In this document: positions 6,231-12,456 of the stretch, in pieces
Layout of the letters: every line of letters starts with the position of its first letter
Position numbering within the stretch: the stretch's first letter is position 1
NCBI GenBank assembly: GCA_902801565.1
Contig: CADCIX010000027.1
Coordinates: 1-39,870, forward strand
Origin: an uncultured Veillonellaceae bacterium
GTDB lineage: Bacteria; Bacillota; Negativicutes; Selenomonadales; Selenomonadaceae
Length of the DNA stretch: 39,870 bases
Direction of reading: 5' to 3'
Notes under the pieces: generated by a model
The model's input: only the letters and a program-made list of their open reading frames with translations
Database searches by the model: none
Told to the model about the DNA's origin: nothing
Translations under genes and position numbers: made by a program

Positions 6231-6258
6231 ATCATTTTGTTGGTGTCAACAAAATGAT
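6231..6258. promoter_or_regulatory. perfect palindrome upstream of dinD
   Basis: ATCATTTTGTTG (6231-6242), GTGT, CAACAAAATGAT (6247-6258): 12-base arms with a 4-base centre, 24 bases before the dinD ATG. The inner part GTTG-N4-CAAC has the spacing of a Gram-positive LexA box (GAAC-N4-GTTC) but different bases. Probably an operator; the regulator is not known. Confidence 0.55.
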
Positions 6259-6282
6259 ATCTCTTGCAGAAGGGGGAACTGT

Positions 6283-7110
6283 ATGAACGAAATAGAAAAC
6301 ATCAGCGAAAGCCTGTTTGAATCCATCAAACATATCAACGAATATGGGCAGGAGTATTGGACGGCAAGGGAACTGCAGCCAGTTTTGGAGTATAAGCAAT
6401 GGAGGCAATTTTTCGATGTAATCACTAAGGCAAAGGATTCATGCAACACCAGTGGTGGCAAGGTATCTGACCATTTTGCGGACGTCCGCAAAATCGTAAA
6501 GGCAGGAGCTGCATCAAAGCCTGTGGAAGACTATCACCTCTCCCGCTACGCCTGCTACCTCATCGCCATGAACGGCGATCCACGCAAAAAGGCCATTGCC
6601 CTGGCGCAGACATACTTTGCCGTCAAGACCCGTCAGCAGGAACTTATCGAAAACTACGAACGATTGACGGAGGAAGAAAAGCGGCTTGCAATAAGGCAGC
6701 AGATGAAAGAGCACAACAAATCCCTCTACGCAGCCGCCAAGGATGCAGGTGTAGAGTCGCCAAAGGAATACGCCATCTTCACTGACCATGGTTACATGGG
6801 GCTTTATGGCGGATTGAGGCAGAAGGACATCCACCAGCGCAAGGGGCTCAAGAAAAGCCAGAAGATACTGAACCACATGAATTCGGAGGAGCTGGCAGCC
6901 AATCTTTTCCGCGCAACACAGACGGAAGCAAAGCTACGCCGGGAAAAAGTGCAAGGAAAGGAAAACGCCAATGCGACGCATTATGAGGTAGGTCGAAAGG
7001 TGCGCCAGACAATAGCCGACCTCGGCGGAACGATGCCCGAAGACCTGCCCACCCCGGAAAAGAGTATCAAGCAGATTGAGCGTGAGCAAAAGAAGAAGCT
7101 GCCAAACTAA
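6283..7110 (+). CDS. dinD: DNA damage-inducible protein D (275 aa)
   Basis: Length and sequence match the DinD family (E. coli DinD is about 274 aa), described there as an SOS-induced inhibitor of RecA filaments. Recognisable blocks are EYWTARELQPVLEYKQWRQF near residue 25, YHLSRYACYLIAMNGDPRKK (about 85-105), a long helical middle, then FTDHGYMGLYGGLRQKDIHQ and RATQTEAKLRRE. A GAAGGGGGA ribosome site precedes the ATG. It lies in a prophage accessory block, a common location for dinD. The palindrome just upstream suggests damage-linked or repressor control; this is inference. Confidence 0.9.
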   Translation: MNEIENISESLFESIKHINEYGQEYWTARELQPVLEYKQWRQFFDVITKAKDSCNTSGGKVSDHFADVRKIVKAGAASKPVEDYHLSRYACYLIAMNGDPRKKAIALAQTYFAVKTRQQELIENYERLTEEEKRLAIRQQMKEHNKSLYAAAKDAGVESPKEYAIFTDHGYMGLYGGLRQKDIHQRKGLKKSQKILNHMNSEELAANLFRATQTEAKLRREKVQGKENANATHYEVGRKVRQTIADLGGTMPEDLPTPEKSIKQIEREQKKKLPN

Positions 7111-7114
7111 AAAG

Positions 7115-7133
7115 CCGCTCCGAAGGGAGGCGG
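7115..7133. repeat. degenerate GC hairpin (copy 4) after dinD
   Basis: CCGCTCC, GAA, GGGAGGCGG just after the dinD stop; imperfect relative to the other copies. Confidence 0.5.
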
Positions 7134-7166
7134 GAATGTCCCTGTGGCTGGCATTCATGTCGGTCG

Positions 7167-7347
7167 AAAAAAATAAAGCCAACCTTCACAGGTTGACTTT
7201 ATCTGATGCGATGAGGCCCCAGGTTCGGCGCTGTGCCGGATAGTGGCACGGCTTACTACAGGGGCCTGTTGAATCCAGACCGCGCCTCATCGGGCACGGC
7301 CGGTGTCCGCAGGGAAAAAGCCTCCGCGGATCATTGCCCGGGCTTCC
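7167..7347 (-). ncRNA. candidate structured small RNA, ~180 nt
   Basis: No coding sequence is convincing here, but the - strand folds well. CGGGCA/TGCCCG encloses TCCGC/GCGGA. A second domain has GATGAG/CTCATC, GCCCC/GGGGC and a GTGCC/GGCAC hairpin. It ends in AAAGTCAACCT/AGGTTGGCTTT (7175-7200) followed by ATTTTTTT, a strong terminator. A TATACT -10 (7354-7359) lies upstream, with only a weak -35. I could not match it to RNase P, tmRNA, SRP or a known riboswitch; 6S is not excluded but its closing stem is not seen. Confidence 0.5.
7175..7200 (-). terminator. terminator of the candidate structured RNA
   Basis: 11-base stem with one wobble and a GTGA loop, followed on the - strand by TTTATTTTTTT. 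Confidence 0.75.
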
Positions 7348-7383
7348 GGGAACAGTATACCATAGACGGAAGAAAAACAAAAG

Positions 7384-7399
7384 CCGCCCCGAAGGGCGG
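7384..7399. repeat. GC hairpin (copy 5)
   Basis: CCGCCC, CGAA, GGGCGG with CAAAA on its left, so it resembles a terminator only for - strand transcripts (GGCTTTTGTTTTT). Confidence 0.65.
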
Positions 7400-7410
7400 G
7401 CGGGAGGAAA

Positions 7411-7500
7411 TTGACAATATCTTCTGCATAATGTAAACTATAAGCACGAGAAAAAGCTCTTCGGGAGTTTTTGGATGGCGTGTATTTGCATTATGCAGAT
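7411..7500 (+). promoter_or_regulatory. distal operator-like sites with a promoter-like sequence
   Basis: TTGACA (7411-7416), 17 bases, TAAACT, with CATAATG (7427-7433) in the spacer. A second site, TTTGCATTATGCAGA, is at 7487-7501. Both match the sites in the main control region 2.7 kb away. Between them CTC-TTCGG-GAG flanked by AAAAAG and TTTTT could form a weak terminator. No gene follows directly. Confidence 0.5.
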
Positions 7501-7529
7501 ATGCGCCTTATTTTTATATGGAACCGACA

Positions 7530-7569
7530 TAGGATAATATTGACAAATAGGTATTGATTATCCTATAAT
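7530..7569 (+). promoter_or_regulatory. strong promoter flanked by an inverted repeat
   Basis: TTGACA (7540-7545), 18 bases, TATAAT (7564-7569). Arms TAGGATAAT (7530-7538) and ATTATCCTA (7557-7565) bracket the promoter, suggesting repression by a dimer bound across the -35 and -10. Confidence 0.65.
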
Positions 7570-7575
7570 ATGCAC

Positions 7576-7650
7576 AGAGCGATCCGGGAATCGGGATACC
7601 GTACCCCCGGACTAACGATAGCCCCTGTGCAACTGCACAGGGGCTATTCG
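7576..7650 (+). ncRNA. candidate small RNA, ~75 nt
   Basis: Lies between the strong promoter and a perfect terminator hairpin (7619-7646, T-rich tail ATTCGTTT). The body can pair CCGGG with CCCGG around ATCGGGATACCGTAC. No start codon with a ribosome site is present. Nothing recognisable; the call rests on promoter-terminator spacing. Confidence 0.5.
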
Positions 7651-7654
7651 TTTA
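7619..7654 (+). terminator. terminator of the candidate small RNA
   Basis: TAGCCCCTGTGC, loop AACT, GCACAGGGGCTA, then TTCGTTTAT: a 12-base perfect stem. Confidence 0.8.
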
Positions 7655-7761
7655 TCAAGTTCCATGAAATATTTCCTGCAACAGGATCGGTACCGGCGTC
7701 TTGTGGAACACATTGATTACGCATTGAACAAGAAACTGGAACAGCGTTTGAAAACAATACC

Positions 7762-7902
7762 ATGCGAGAGTATACGTACTGTGATGGGTTTGCGTGGGAA
7801 CTGGCAGATTCTCTCTTACCTCCCGAAGCAAAGAAAAACCGCCCCCAGATAATACGGGCATTGAAGGGCGGTCATGGTAAAAGTATAAATTATCGGAAGT
7901 AA
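7762..7902 (+). CDS. possible small remnant protein (46 aa)
   Basis: Reads MREYTYCDGFAWELADSLLP then PEAKKNRPQI and a basic tail. The W-x-L...LLPP...RP pattern is reminiscent of the N-terminus of IS4/IS5-type transposases, but this is weak. No ribosome site is seen. It may be the eroded end of the mobile region. Confidence 0.2.
   Translation: MREYTYCDGFAWELADSLLPPEAKKNRPQIIRALKGGHGKSINYRK
7839..7871. repeat. GC inverted repeat (copy 6, wide loop)
   Basis: CCGCCC and GGGCGG 21 bases apart, again with a left-hand A-run; the last member of the hairpin series, near the end of the mobile region. Confidence 0.35.
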
Positions 7903-7923
7903 AATAATCAGAGAGATATCAAT

Positions 7924-7947
7924 ACCCCGGACAATTTCGTCCGGGGT
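7924..7947. terminator. terminator hairpin after rluD
   Basis: ACCCCGGAC, AATTTC, GTCCGGGGT: a 9-base perfect stem adjoining the rluD stop; only a weak T-tract on the - side. Confidence 0.6.
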
Positions 7948-8870
7948 CAGCATTTAGGATATCTACTGTCCAATACCCGAAGGATCTTTTCCATATCCTC
8001 TGGCAAGGGAGCCTCAAAGAACATTCTTTCCCCTGTGGTTGGATGAGTGAGTTCAAGACTTATGGAATGCAGTGCCTGGCCTTGAATCGCAAAGGCAGTT
8101 TTCCTCTTTGGCCCATATTTCGGGTCACCCACGAGAGGGTGGCCGATATGGGTCATATGCACCCGGATCTGATGGGTACGCCCAGTTTTCAGGGAGCATT
8201 CCACCAAGGTGTACTCTCCAAAACGTTTCAATACGCGAAATTCTGTGACAGCGGGCTTCCCGTTTTCGTGAACGATTGCCATTTTCTTCCTGTCTACGGG
8301 ATGACGGCCAATATCGCCCTTGATGACACCCCCTTCCTCAGGGATATTCCCATGAACAATGGCCTGATAGATGCGTTTTGCTGTCTTTTTTCCTATCTGT
8401 TCAGCCAGAGAAAGATGTGCTTTGTCATTTTTTGCCGCCACCATGACACCGGACGTATCCTTGTCCAAACGATGAACGATTCCCGGCCGTATCCTTCCAT
8501 TGATACCGGAAAGATCCCTGCAATGATATAACAGAGCATTCACCAGGGTTCCATGGAAAATGCCTGCTGCCGGATGAACCACCATTCCTCTCGCCTTGTT
8601 TACCACAATGATATCTTCGTCCTCATAAATGACATCAAGAGGAATCTGTTCCGGTTCCACGGCAATATTCTCCGGTTCCGGAAGAGAAAATGATACCTGC
8701 TCTCCGCCCCTGAGTTTGTAGTTCGGCTTGCGAAAAATCCCATCCACCTGCACATTGCCGTCAGAAATCAATTTTTGGATATGCGACCTGGAAATACTTA
8801 GCTGCTGTCGCACAAGAAATACATCCAGACGCTCTCCCGCTTGATCTGCAAGATAAACTGTCCGTTCCAT
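7947..8870 (-). CDS. rluD: RluA/RluD-family 23S rRNA pseudouridine synthase (307 aa)
   Basis: Converts specific uridines of large-subunit rRNA to pseudouridine in the cytoplasm. An N-terminal S4 RNA-binding domain is seen at LDVFLVRQQLSISRSHIQKL. The catalytic domain has IRPGIVHRLDKDTSGVMVAA, whose HRLDKDTSG includes the catalytic Asp, and later LKTGRTHQIRVHM and GDPKYG. Start: ATG at 8870; the preceding codon is TTG. It may follow mdh in transcription but is separated from it by a terminator hairpin. RluD fits best by domain order; other RluA-family members cannot be excluded. Confidence 0.88.
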   Translation of the reverse strand: MERTVYLADQAGERLDVFLVRQQLSISRSHIQKLISDGNVQVDGIFRKPNYKLRGGEQVSFSLPEPENIAVEPEQIPLDVIYEDEDIIVVNKARGMVVHPAAGIFHGTLVNALLYHCRDLSGINGRIRPGIVHRLDKDTSGVMVAAKNDKAHLSLAEQIGKKTAKRIYQAIVHGNIPEEGGVIKGDIGRHPVDRKKMAIVHENGKPAVTEFRVLKRFGEYTLVECSLKTGRTHQIRVHMTHIGHPLVGDPKYGPKRKTAFAIQGQALHSISLELTHPTTGERMFFEAPLPEDMEKILRVLDSRYPKC

Positions 8871-8898
8871 CAAATATCTGTCTCTTTCATTTGAAAAA

Positions 8899-8934
8899 TC
8901 GGCATGACCGATATGAAAATACCGATCATGCCGA
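8899..8934 (-). terminator. terminator after mdh
   Basis: TCGGCATGA pairs with TCATGCCGA around a partly paired loop; ATTTTTC follows on the - strand. Confidence 0.7.
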
Positions 8935-8954
8935 CAGAATTCCGTATGGAAATC

Positions 8955-9920
8955 TTACTTCAATGCATCGCCGAGCTTGGAGTTGGTGTCGCGAGCAGCA
9001 GCAACGCTCTCTGCGAACTTCGCCTTCTCATCGCCCTCAAGCTTGTACTCGACAATCTTCTCCATGCCGTTCTTGCCAAGGATGACAGGAACACCAATGC
9101 AGAGATCCTTCTCGCCATACTCGCCGTCAAGAGCAACGCAGCAAGGAATGAGCTTCTTTGCATCAAGAGCGATTGCCTCAACCATAGCTGCAGCAGCTGC
9201 ACCAGGAGCATACCATGCAGAGGTGCCGAGGAGTTTCGTGAGCGTAGCGCCACCGACCTTCGTCTGGGCAACAGCATCATCAACCTCTTCCTTGGAAAGG
9301 AGCTGCGTAATGGGAATACCACGATAAGTTGCAAGGCTCACGAGCGGAACCATGGTCTTGTCACTGTGTCCACCAATAACAGTTCCATCAATATCCGTCG
9401 GAGTTGCAGGATAGCCGGCCTTCTGCAATGCCTTGGAGAGGAAATAACGGAAACGGCTGCTGTCGAGCATACCGCCCTGTCCGAGCACGCGGTTGCGCGG
9501 AAGCTTGGAATCCTTCAAGGTAAGATAGGTCATGGCATCCATCGGGTTGGAAATGATGATGAAGATGGCATTCGGCGAATGCTTCAATGCCTGATCCACA
9601 ACACCCTTGACAATCTTTGCGTTGACGCCGATAAGGTCCTCACGGCTCATGCCAGGCTTGCGCGGCATACCGGAAGTAACAACGACAACATCACTGCCTG
9701 CCGTTGCGGAATAATCCGGAGCATCTACCGGAGAAGTTGCGCCGACCACAGTCGTATCGAAATTCAGCATGTGTGCCGTCTGCATGATATCCATGGCCTT
9801 GCCTTCCGACACGCCTTCCTTGATATCAATGAGAACGACCTCGCTGCAGAAATTCTTTACCGCCAGCACATTTGCTACGGTTGCACCAACATTACCTGCA
9901 CCAACAACTGTTACTTTCAT
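8955..9920 (-). CDS. mdh: malate dehydrogenase, LDH-like type (321 aa)
   Basis: Interconverts malate and oxaloacetate with NAD. Rossmann loop VVGAGNVGA at residues 5-13; Asp32 at the end of the second strand (VVLIDI) indicates NAD specificity. Substrate arginines lie in the mobile loop MPRKPGMSR (85-93) and in MLDSSRFR (Arg156). The catalytic Asp153-His185 pair is in MLDSS and IGGHSD. Arg at position 86-87 of the loop favours malate over lactate dehydrogenase. AAGGAGGC sits 8 bases before the ATG. Monocistronic: a terminator follows. In Negativicutes this enzyme belongs to the reductive branch toward fumarate and succinate/propionate. Confidence 0.93.
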   Translation of the reverse strand: MKVTVVGAGNVGATVANVLAVKNFCSEVVLIDIKEGVSEGKAMDIMQTAHMLNFDTTVVGATSPVDAPDYSATAGSDVVVVTSGMPRKPGMSREDLIGVNAKIVKGVVDQALKHSPNAIFIIISNPMDAMTYLTLKDSKLPRNRVLGQGGMLDSSRFRYFLSKALQKAGYPATPTDIDGTVIGGHSDKTMVPLVSLATYRGIPITQLLSKEEVDDAVAQTKVGGATLTKLLGTSAWYAPGAAAAAMVEAIALDAKKLIPCCVALDGEYGEKDLCIGVPVILGKNGMEKIVEYKLEGDEKAKFAESVAAARDTNSKLGDALK

Positions 9921-10165
9921 GATATAGCCTCCTTATAATATAGATGTCCCTTGCCCATTCAAGGGTACACCTTACTGCCGCGAACCAATCTTTCAAGTAC
10001 GTGTAAATTATAACAAATGCTAGAAAAAAAATCAATTCGTTTTTTATTCTACCATTAATTTTATTTATTTTTCAAAGGTCTAGTGTCCCACATCGTTCAG
10101 AAACATAAAAATAATTGTTCGAGATGTAGTCAGATGCCAGGAAGAGGAGGGCGGCGTAGCGGTGG

Positions 10166-10360
10166 CTACGCCAACTGACGATGACAACGCAGATGGCTGC
10201 ATATCGGGCAATTATTATGGATATGAACGAGGCGGGAAAGCGGGCAGACGAAATCATCCGGCAGATCCTCGAACTTTACGCCCGGTGCCAGATCATGTTC
10301 CGAATCACCTTTTGCCTCATCATAAATCCAGCCGCAAACTGTGCATACCCAAGTTTTCAT
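10166..10360 (-). pseudogene. rubredoxin with a replaced C-terminus
   Basis: The first 41 residues are typical rubredoxin: [18 protein letters not shown], then [18 protein letters not shown]. They include Cys6, Cys9 and the third iron ligand. The fourth ligand, normally in CPLCG, is Ser. From there 23 unrelated residues follow, with a stray CPIC and two more Cys. Rubredoxins carry one Fe(Cys)4 site for electron transfer. With CPLS the site is broken unless a tail Cys substitutes. A GGGAGGG ribosome site precedes the ATG, so the gene may still be expressed. It looks like a 3' deletion or recombination joined to foreign sequence. Confidence 0.75.
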
Positions 10361-10402
10361 ACAAAACCCTCCCAGAAAAAATTTATATTTCTCTAGGTAT
10401 AA

Positions 10403-11311
10403 CTATTCGCCGTTCCCTGCCGAAAATCCTTTCGGCAAGATATATTTTCTGCAATGGGGCAAAAGATTCTCAAAAAAATGGTACGGCACTGCCATATTGT
10501 CCTTGATGCCATGCCCCATTTCCACCTCCGGACGGTTCTTCCCATGAAAATCCGTGCCCGCTGTGGGCAAAAGATGGTACTTCTCGATCATCGCGTTTGC
10601 AAAGGCCATATCCTCTTCTGAATAATTCGGATACCATTGCTCCATCCCGTCCAACCCCATACCGTGTAAACGTACAATGGCCTTCTCCTGCTCCGCACGC
10701 GTCATTCCCTTGAGGCCGATGTTCTTGTGATAATGCGCCAAAGATGTGATGCCACCTGCCTCATGGATCACAGGCAGGGCTTCCTCTGCCGTGACATTGA
10801 TATTGAGTCCCATTTCCGCCACTGCCGGATTGAGGTAGTTGTCCCAGATGGGCTGGGCGCGCTCATACATATGAAGCGATACCATATACCGCATGACTGC
10901 ATACCGGTCCATGGGGCGGCCATAGGCATATTTTTCCACATCCTCCACGGAAATCTCGATTCCCTTCTGCCGTATATGATGGATGATTTCCGGTATCTTT
11001 CCCTCTTTCACCGACCTCACCCAGCGATACATGCGCTGAAAGGAAGGATGTTCCTCATCGAATCCCAGACACACGATATGAAGCTGCCGGCCCTTATATT
11101 CCACGGACATCTCCATCCCCGGCAGGAACCCGACGCCCGCTTCTCGTGCCGCTTCGGCAGCTTCCGCATTTCCTGCAATGGAATCATGGTCCGTGAGGGC
11201 AAATGCCCTGAGCCCCTGCCTTTGTGCCTCCCCTGCCAATTCCTCCGGCTGGAAGCTTCCATCCGACACAAGGGAATGCACATGCAAATCAATATCCCTG
11301 CTTCTATCCAT
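10403..11311 (-). CDS. PHP-domain phosphoesterase (302 aa)
   Basis: PHP proteins hydrolyse phosphate esters at a trinuclear metal site; the TrpH/YciV branch removes nucleotides from RNA 5' ends or 3',5'-bisphosphates. Metal ligands seen: DLHVHSLVSDG (residues 8-18), ALTDHDSIAG (about 38-47), PGMEMS, ITSLAHYHKN (about 190) and TAGTDFHGKN (about 250). All expected His and Asp residues are present. GGGAGGCAGAG precedes the ATG. It is followed on the same strand by the rubredoxin fragment. The exact substrate cannot be told from sequence. Confidence 0.85.
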   Translation of the reverse strand: MDRSRDIDLHVHSLVSDGSFQPEELAGEAQRQGLRAFALTDHDSIAGNAEAAEAAREAGVGFLPGMEMSVEYKGRQLHIVCLGFDEEHPSFQRMYRWVRSVKEGKIPEIIHHIRQKGIEISVEDVEKYAYGRPMDRYAVMRYMVSLHMYERAQPIWDNYLNPAVAEMGLNINVTAEEALPVIHEAGGITSLAHYHKNIGLKGMTRAEQEKAIVRLHGMGLDGMEQWYPNYSEEDMAFANAMIEKYHLLPTAGTDFHGKNRPEVEMGHGIKDNMAVPYHFFENLLPHCRKYILPKGFSAGNGE

Positions 11312-11350
11312 TCTCTGCCTCCCAGTATTTCTTATACCACCGTTCCATCT

Positions 11351-12424
11351 CTATTTGACGCCATAATGCTGCTGGATAAGATGTCGAATATAAAACGCTG
11401 TCAGACTCAGAAAGGAAATATAGAGTATGCTCAAATCACGGATTTCATCCGGCACAACGAAGAAAAAATACAGGATTGAATTCAAGACCAGTCCTATCTT
11501 GGCATGGTTCTTCCACATATCCGACAGATAATGCCAATTCTTTTTGACAATCCAGGCAACGCAGATCATGTGCGGCAGGAACATGCCGCTGCCAAGGGGA
11601 AGGCCGTAAATAGACGATGTCTTGAAATATGCCTTGGGCTGGAACATTAGCTTCAGATGATCCCATGCATGCCATTCGGTCATGCCGCCGGGATTTCCCG
11701 CATAGGCCTCCCGAATGAACAAATAGACAACCCCCGCCAAAAACATGGAGCCCAATGTAATGACCGCCGACTTCTTGAACCCGTAGTGCCGACAGAAAAG
11801 GGGGAGCAGGGTGGCCAGAAAGAAGAAGAAGGATTCCTTGTTGAATTCTGCAATGGGAGCCAGAACCAGAACCCCAATCCAATTTCCATGCAGGGCAAAG
11901 CGTGCTACCAGGAACATGAACAGAAGTTCGGCAATATCATAAAAATACCCGCCCAATACCTCAAAATACGGGAATATCACGGCAAACAGCACTGCGCCCA
12001 GGGTTCCGGCCACCTTGTCCTGGACGATTTCGCAAAGCAAGGAACGCAAGACCCAGATGGCGGCAAAAAAAGAAAGGAAGCTGATGAAATACATCAAATA
12101 ATATTCTATGACGTATTTTTCCGGGATATGTGCCTGGGCATAGCGTTTTTCTATGGAAGGATCTGCTATCAGTCGTTTGGCCAGTTTCTCCTTGGGTTCT
12201 TCTGGCATGATGTCTGTAAGATACAAAACCGTTTGCGGCAACAACTGCCGATGGACAGCGGGCCGCGTCGCGGTTCCCTCCAGCATTGCCTCGAATCCCA
12301 TGCCCGATGCCCCGTCACGAAATGCCCACTTTACGAAAAAACCGCAATACCCTGCGGCTGATACGGTAAGTATCAGAAAGATAACCATAAATTTTTTGAC
12401 AACAGTGTCAAATTTTGCGCTCAA
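11351..12424 (-). CDS. polytopic membrane protein of unknown function (357 aa)
   Basis: About eight to ten membrane segments, starting with FMVIFLILTVSAAGYCGFF and ending FLSLTAFYIRHL. A loop reads IAEFNKESFFFFLATLLPL; Asn-Lys-Glu motifs at a membrane edge recall GT-C glycosyltransferase-like or EpsG-like polytopic proteins, but I cannot assign a family. A 60-residue extracytoplasmic loop follows the first helix. The apparent start is TTG at 12424, 12 bases after AAGGAG, with no nearer ATG in frame. Same strand as its neighbours; may be co-transcribed with the PHP gene 39 bases downstream. Confidence 0.7.
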   Translation of the reverse strand: MSAKFDTVVKKFMVIFLILTVSAAGYCGFFVKWAFRDGASGMGFEAMLEGTATRPAVHRQLLPQTVLYLTDIMPEEPKEKLAKRLIADPSIEKRYAQAHIPEKYVIEYYLMYFISFLSFFAAIWVLRSLLCEIVQDKVAGTLGAVLFAVIFPYFEVLGGYFYDIAELLFMFLVARFALHGNWIGVLVLAPIAEFNKESFFFFLATLLPLFCRHYGFKKSAVITLGSMFLAGVVYLFIREAYAGNPGGMTEWHAWDHLKLMFQPKAYFKTSSIYGLPLGSGMFLPHMICVAWIVKKNWHYLSDMWKNHAKIGLVLNSILYFFFVVPDEIRDLSILYISFLSLTAFYIRHLIQQHYGVK

Positions 12425-12456
12425 TTACATACACACTCCTTCTCAATAAATAATGT

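Noticed and set aside
7186..7380. 64-codon - strand frame
   Set aside because: Lies over strongly base-paired sequence ending in a terminator; a structured RNA explains it better.
7664..7852. 62-codon + strand frame
   Set aside because: No ribosome site and no domain; it overlaps another equally weak frame. Not called.
7400..7946. Phage attachment site at the prophage end
   Set aside because: No integrase, no tRNA target and no matching second core sequence is visible in the window.
9935..9962. TTGAAT-16-TATTAT as mdh promoter
   Set aside because: Transcription would begin inside the ribosome binding site, leaving no usable leader; the true promoter is probably further upstream.
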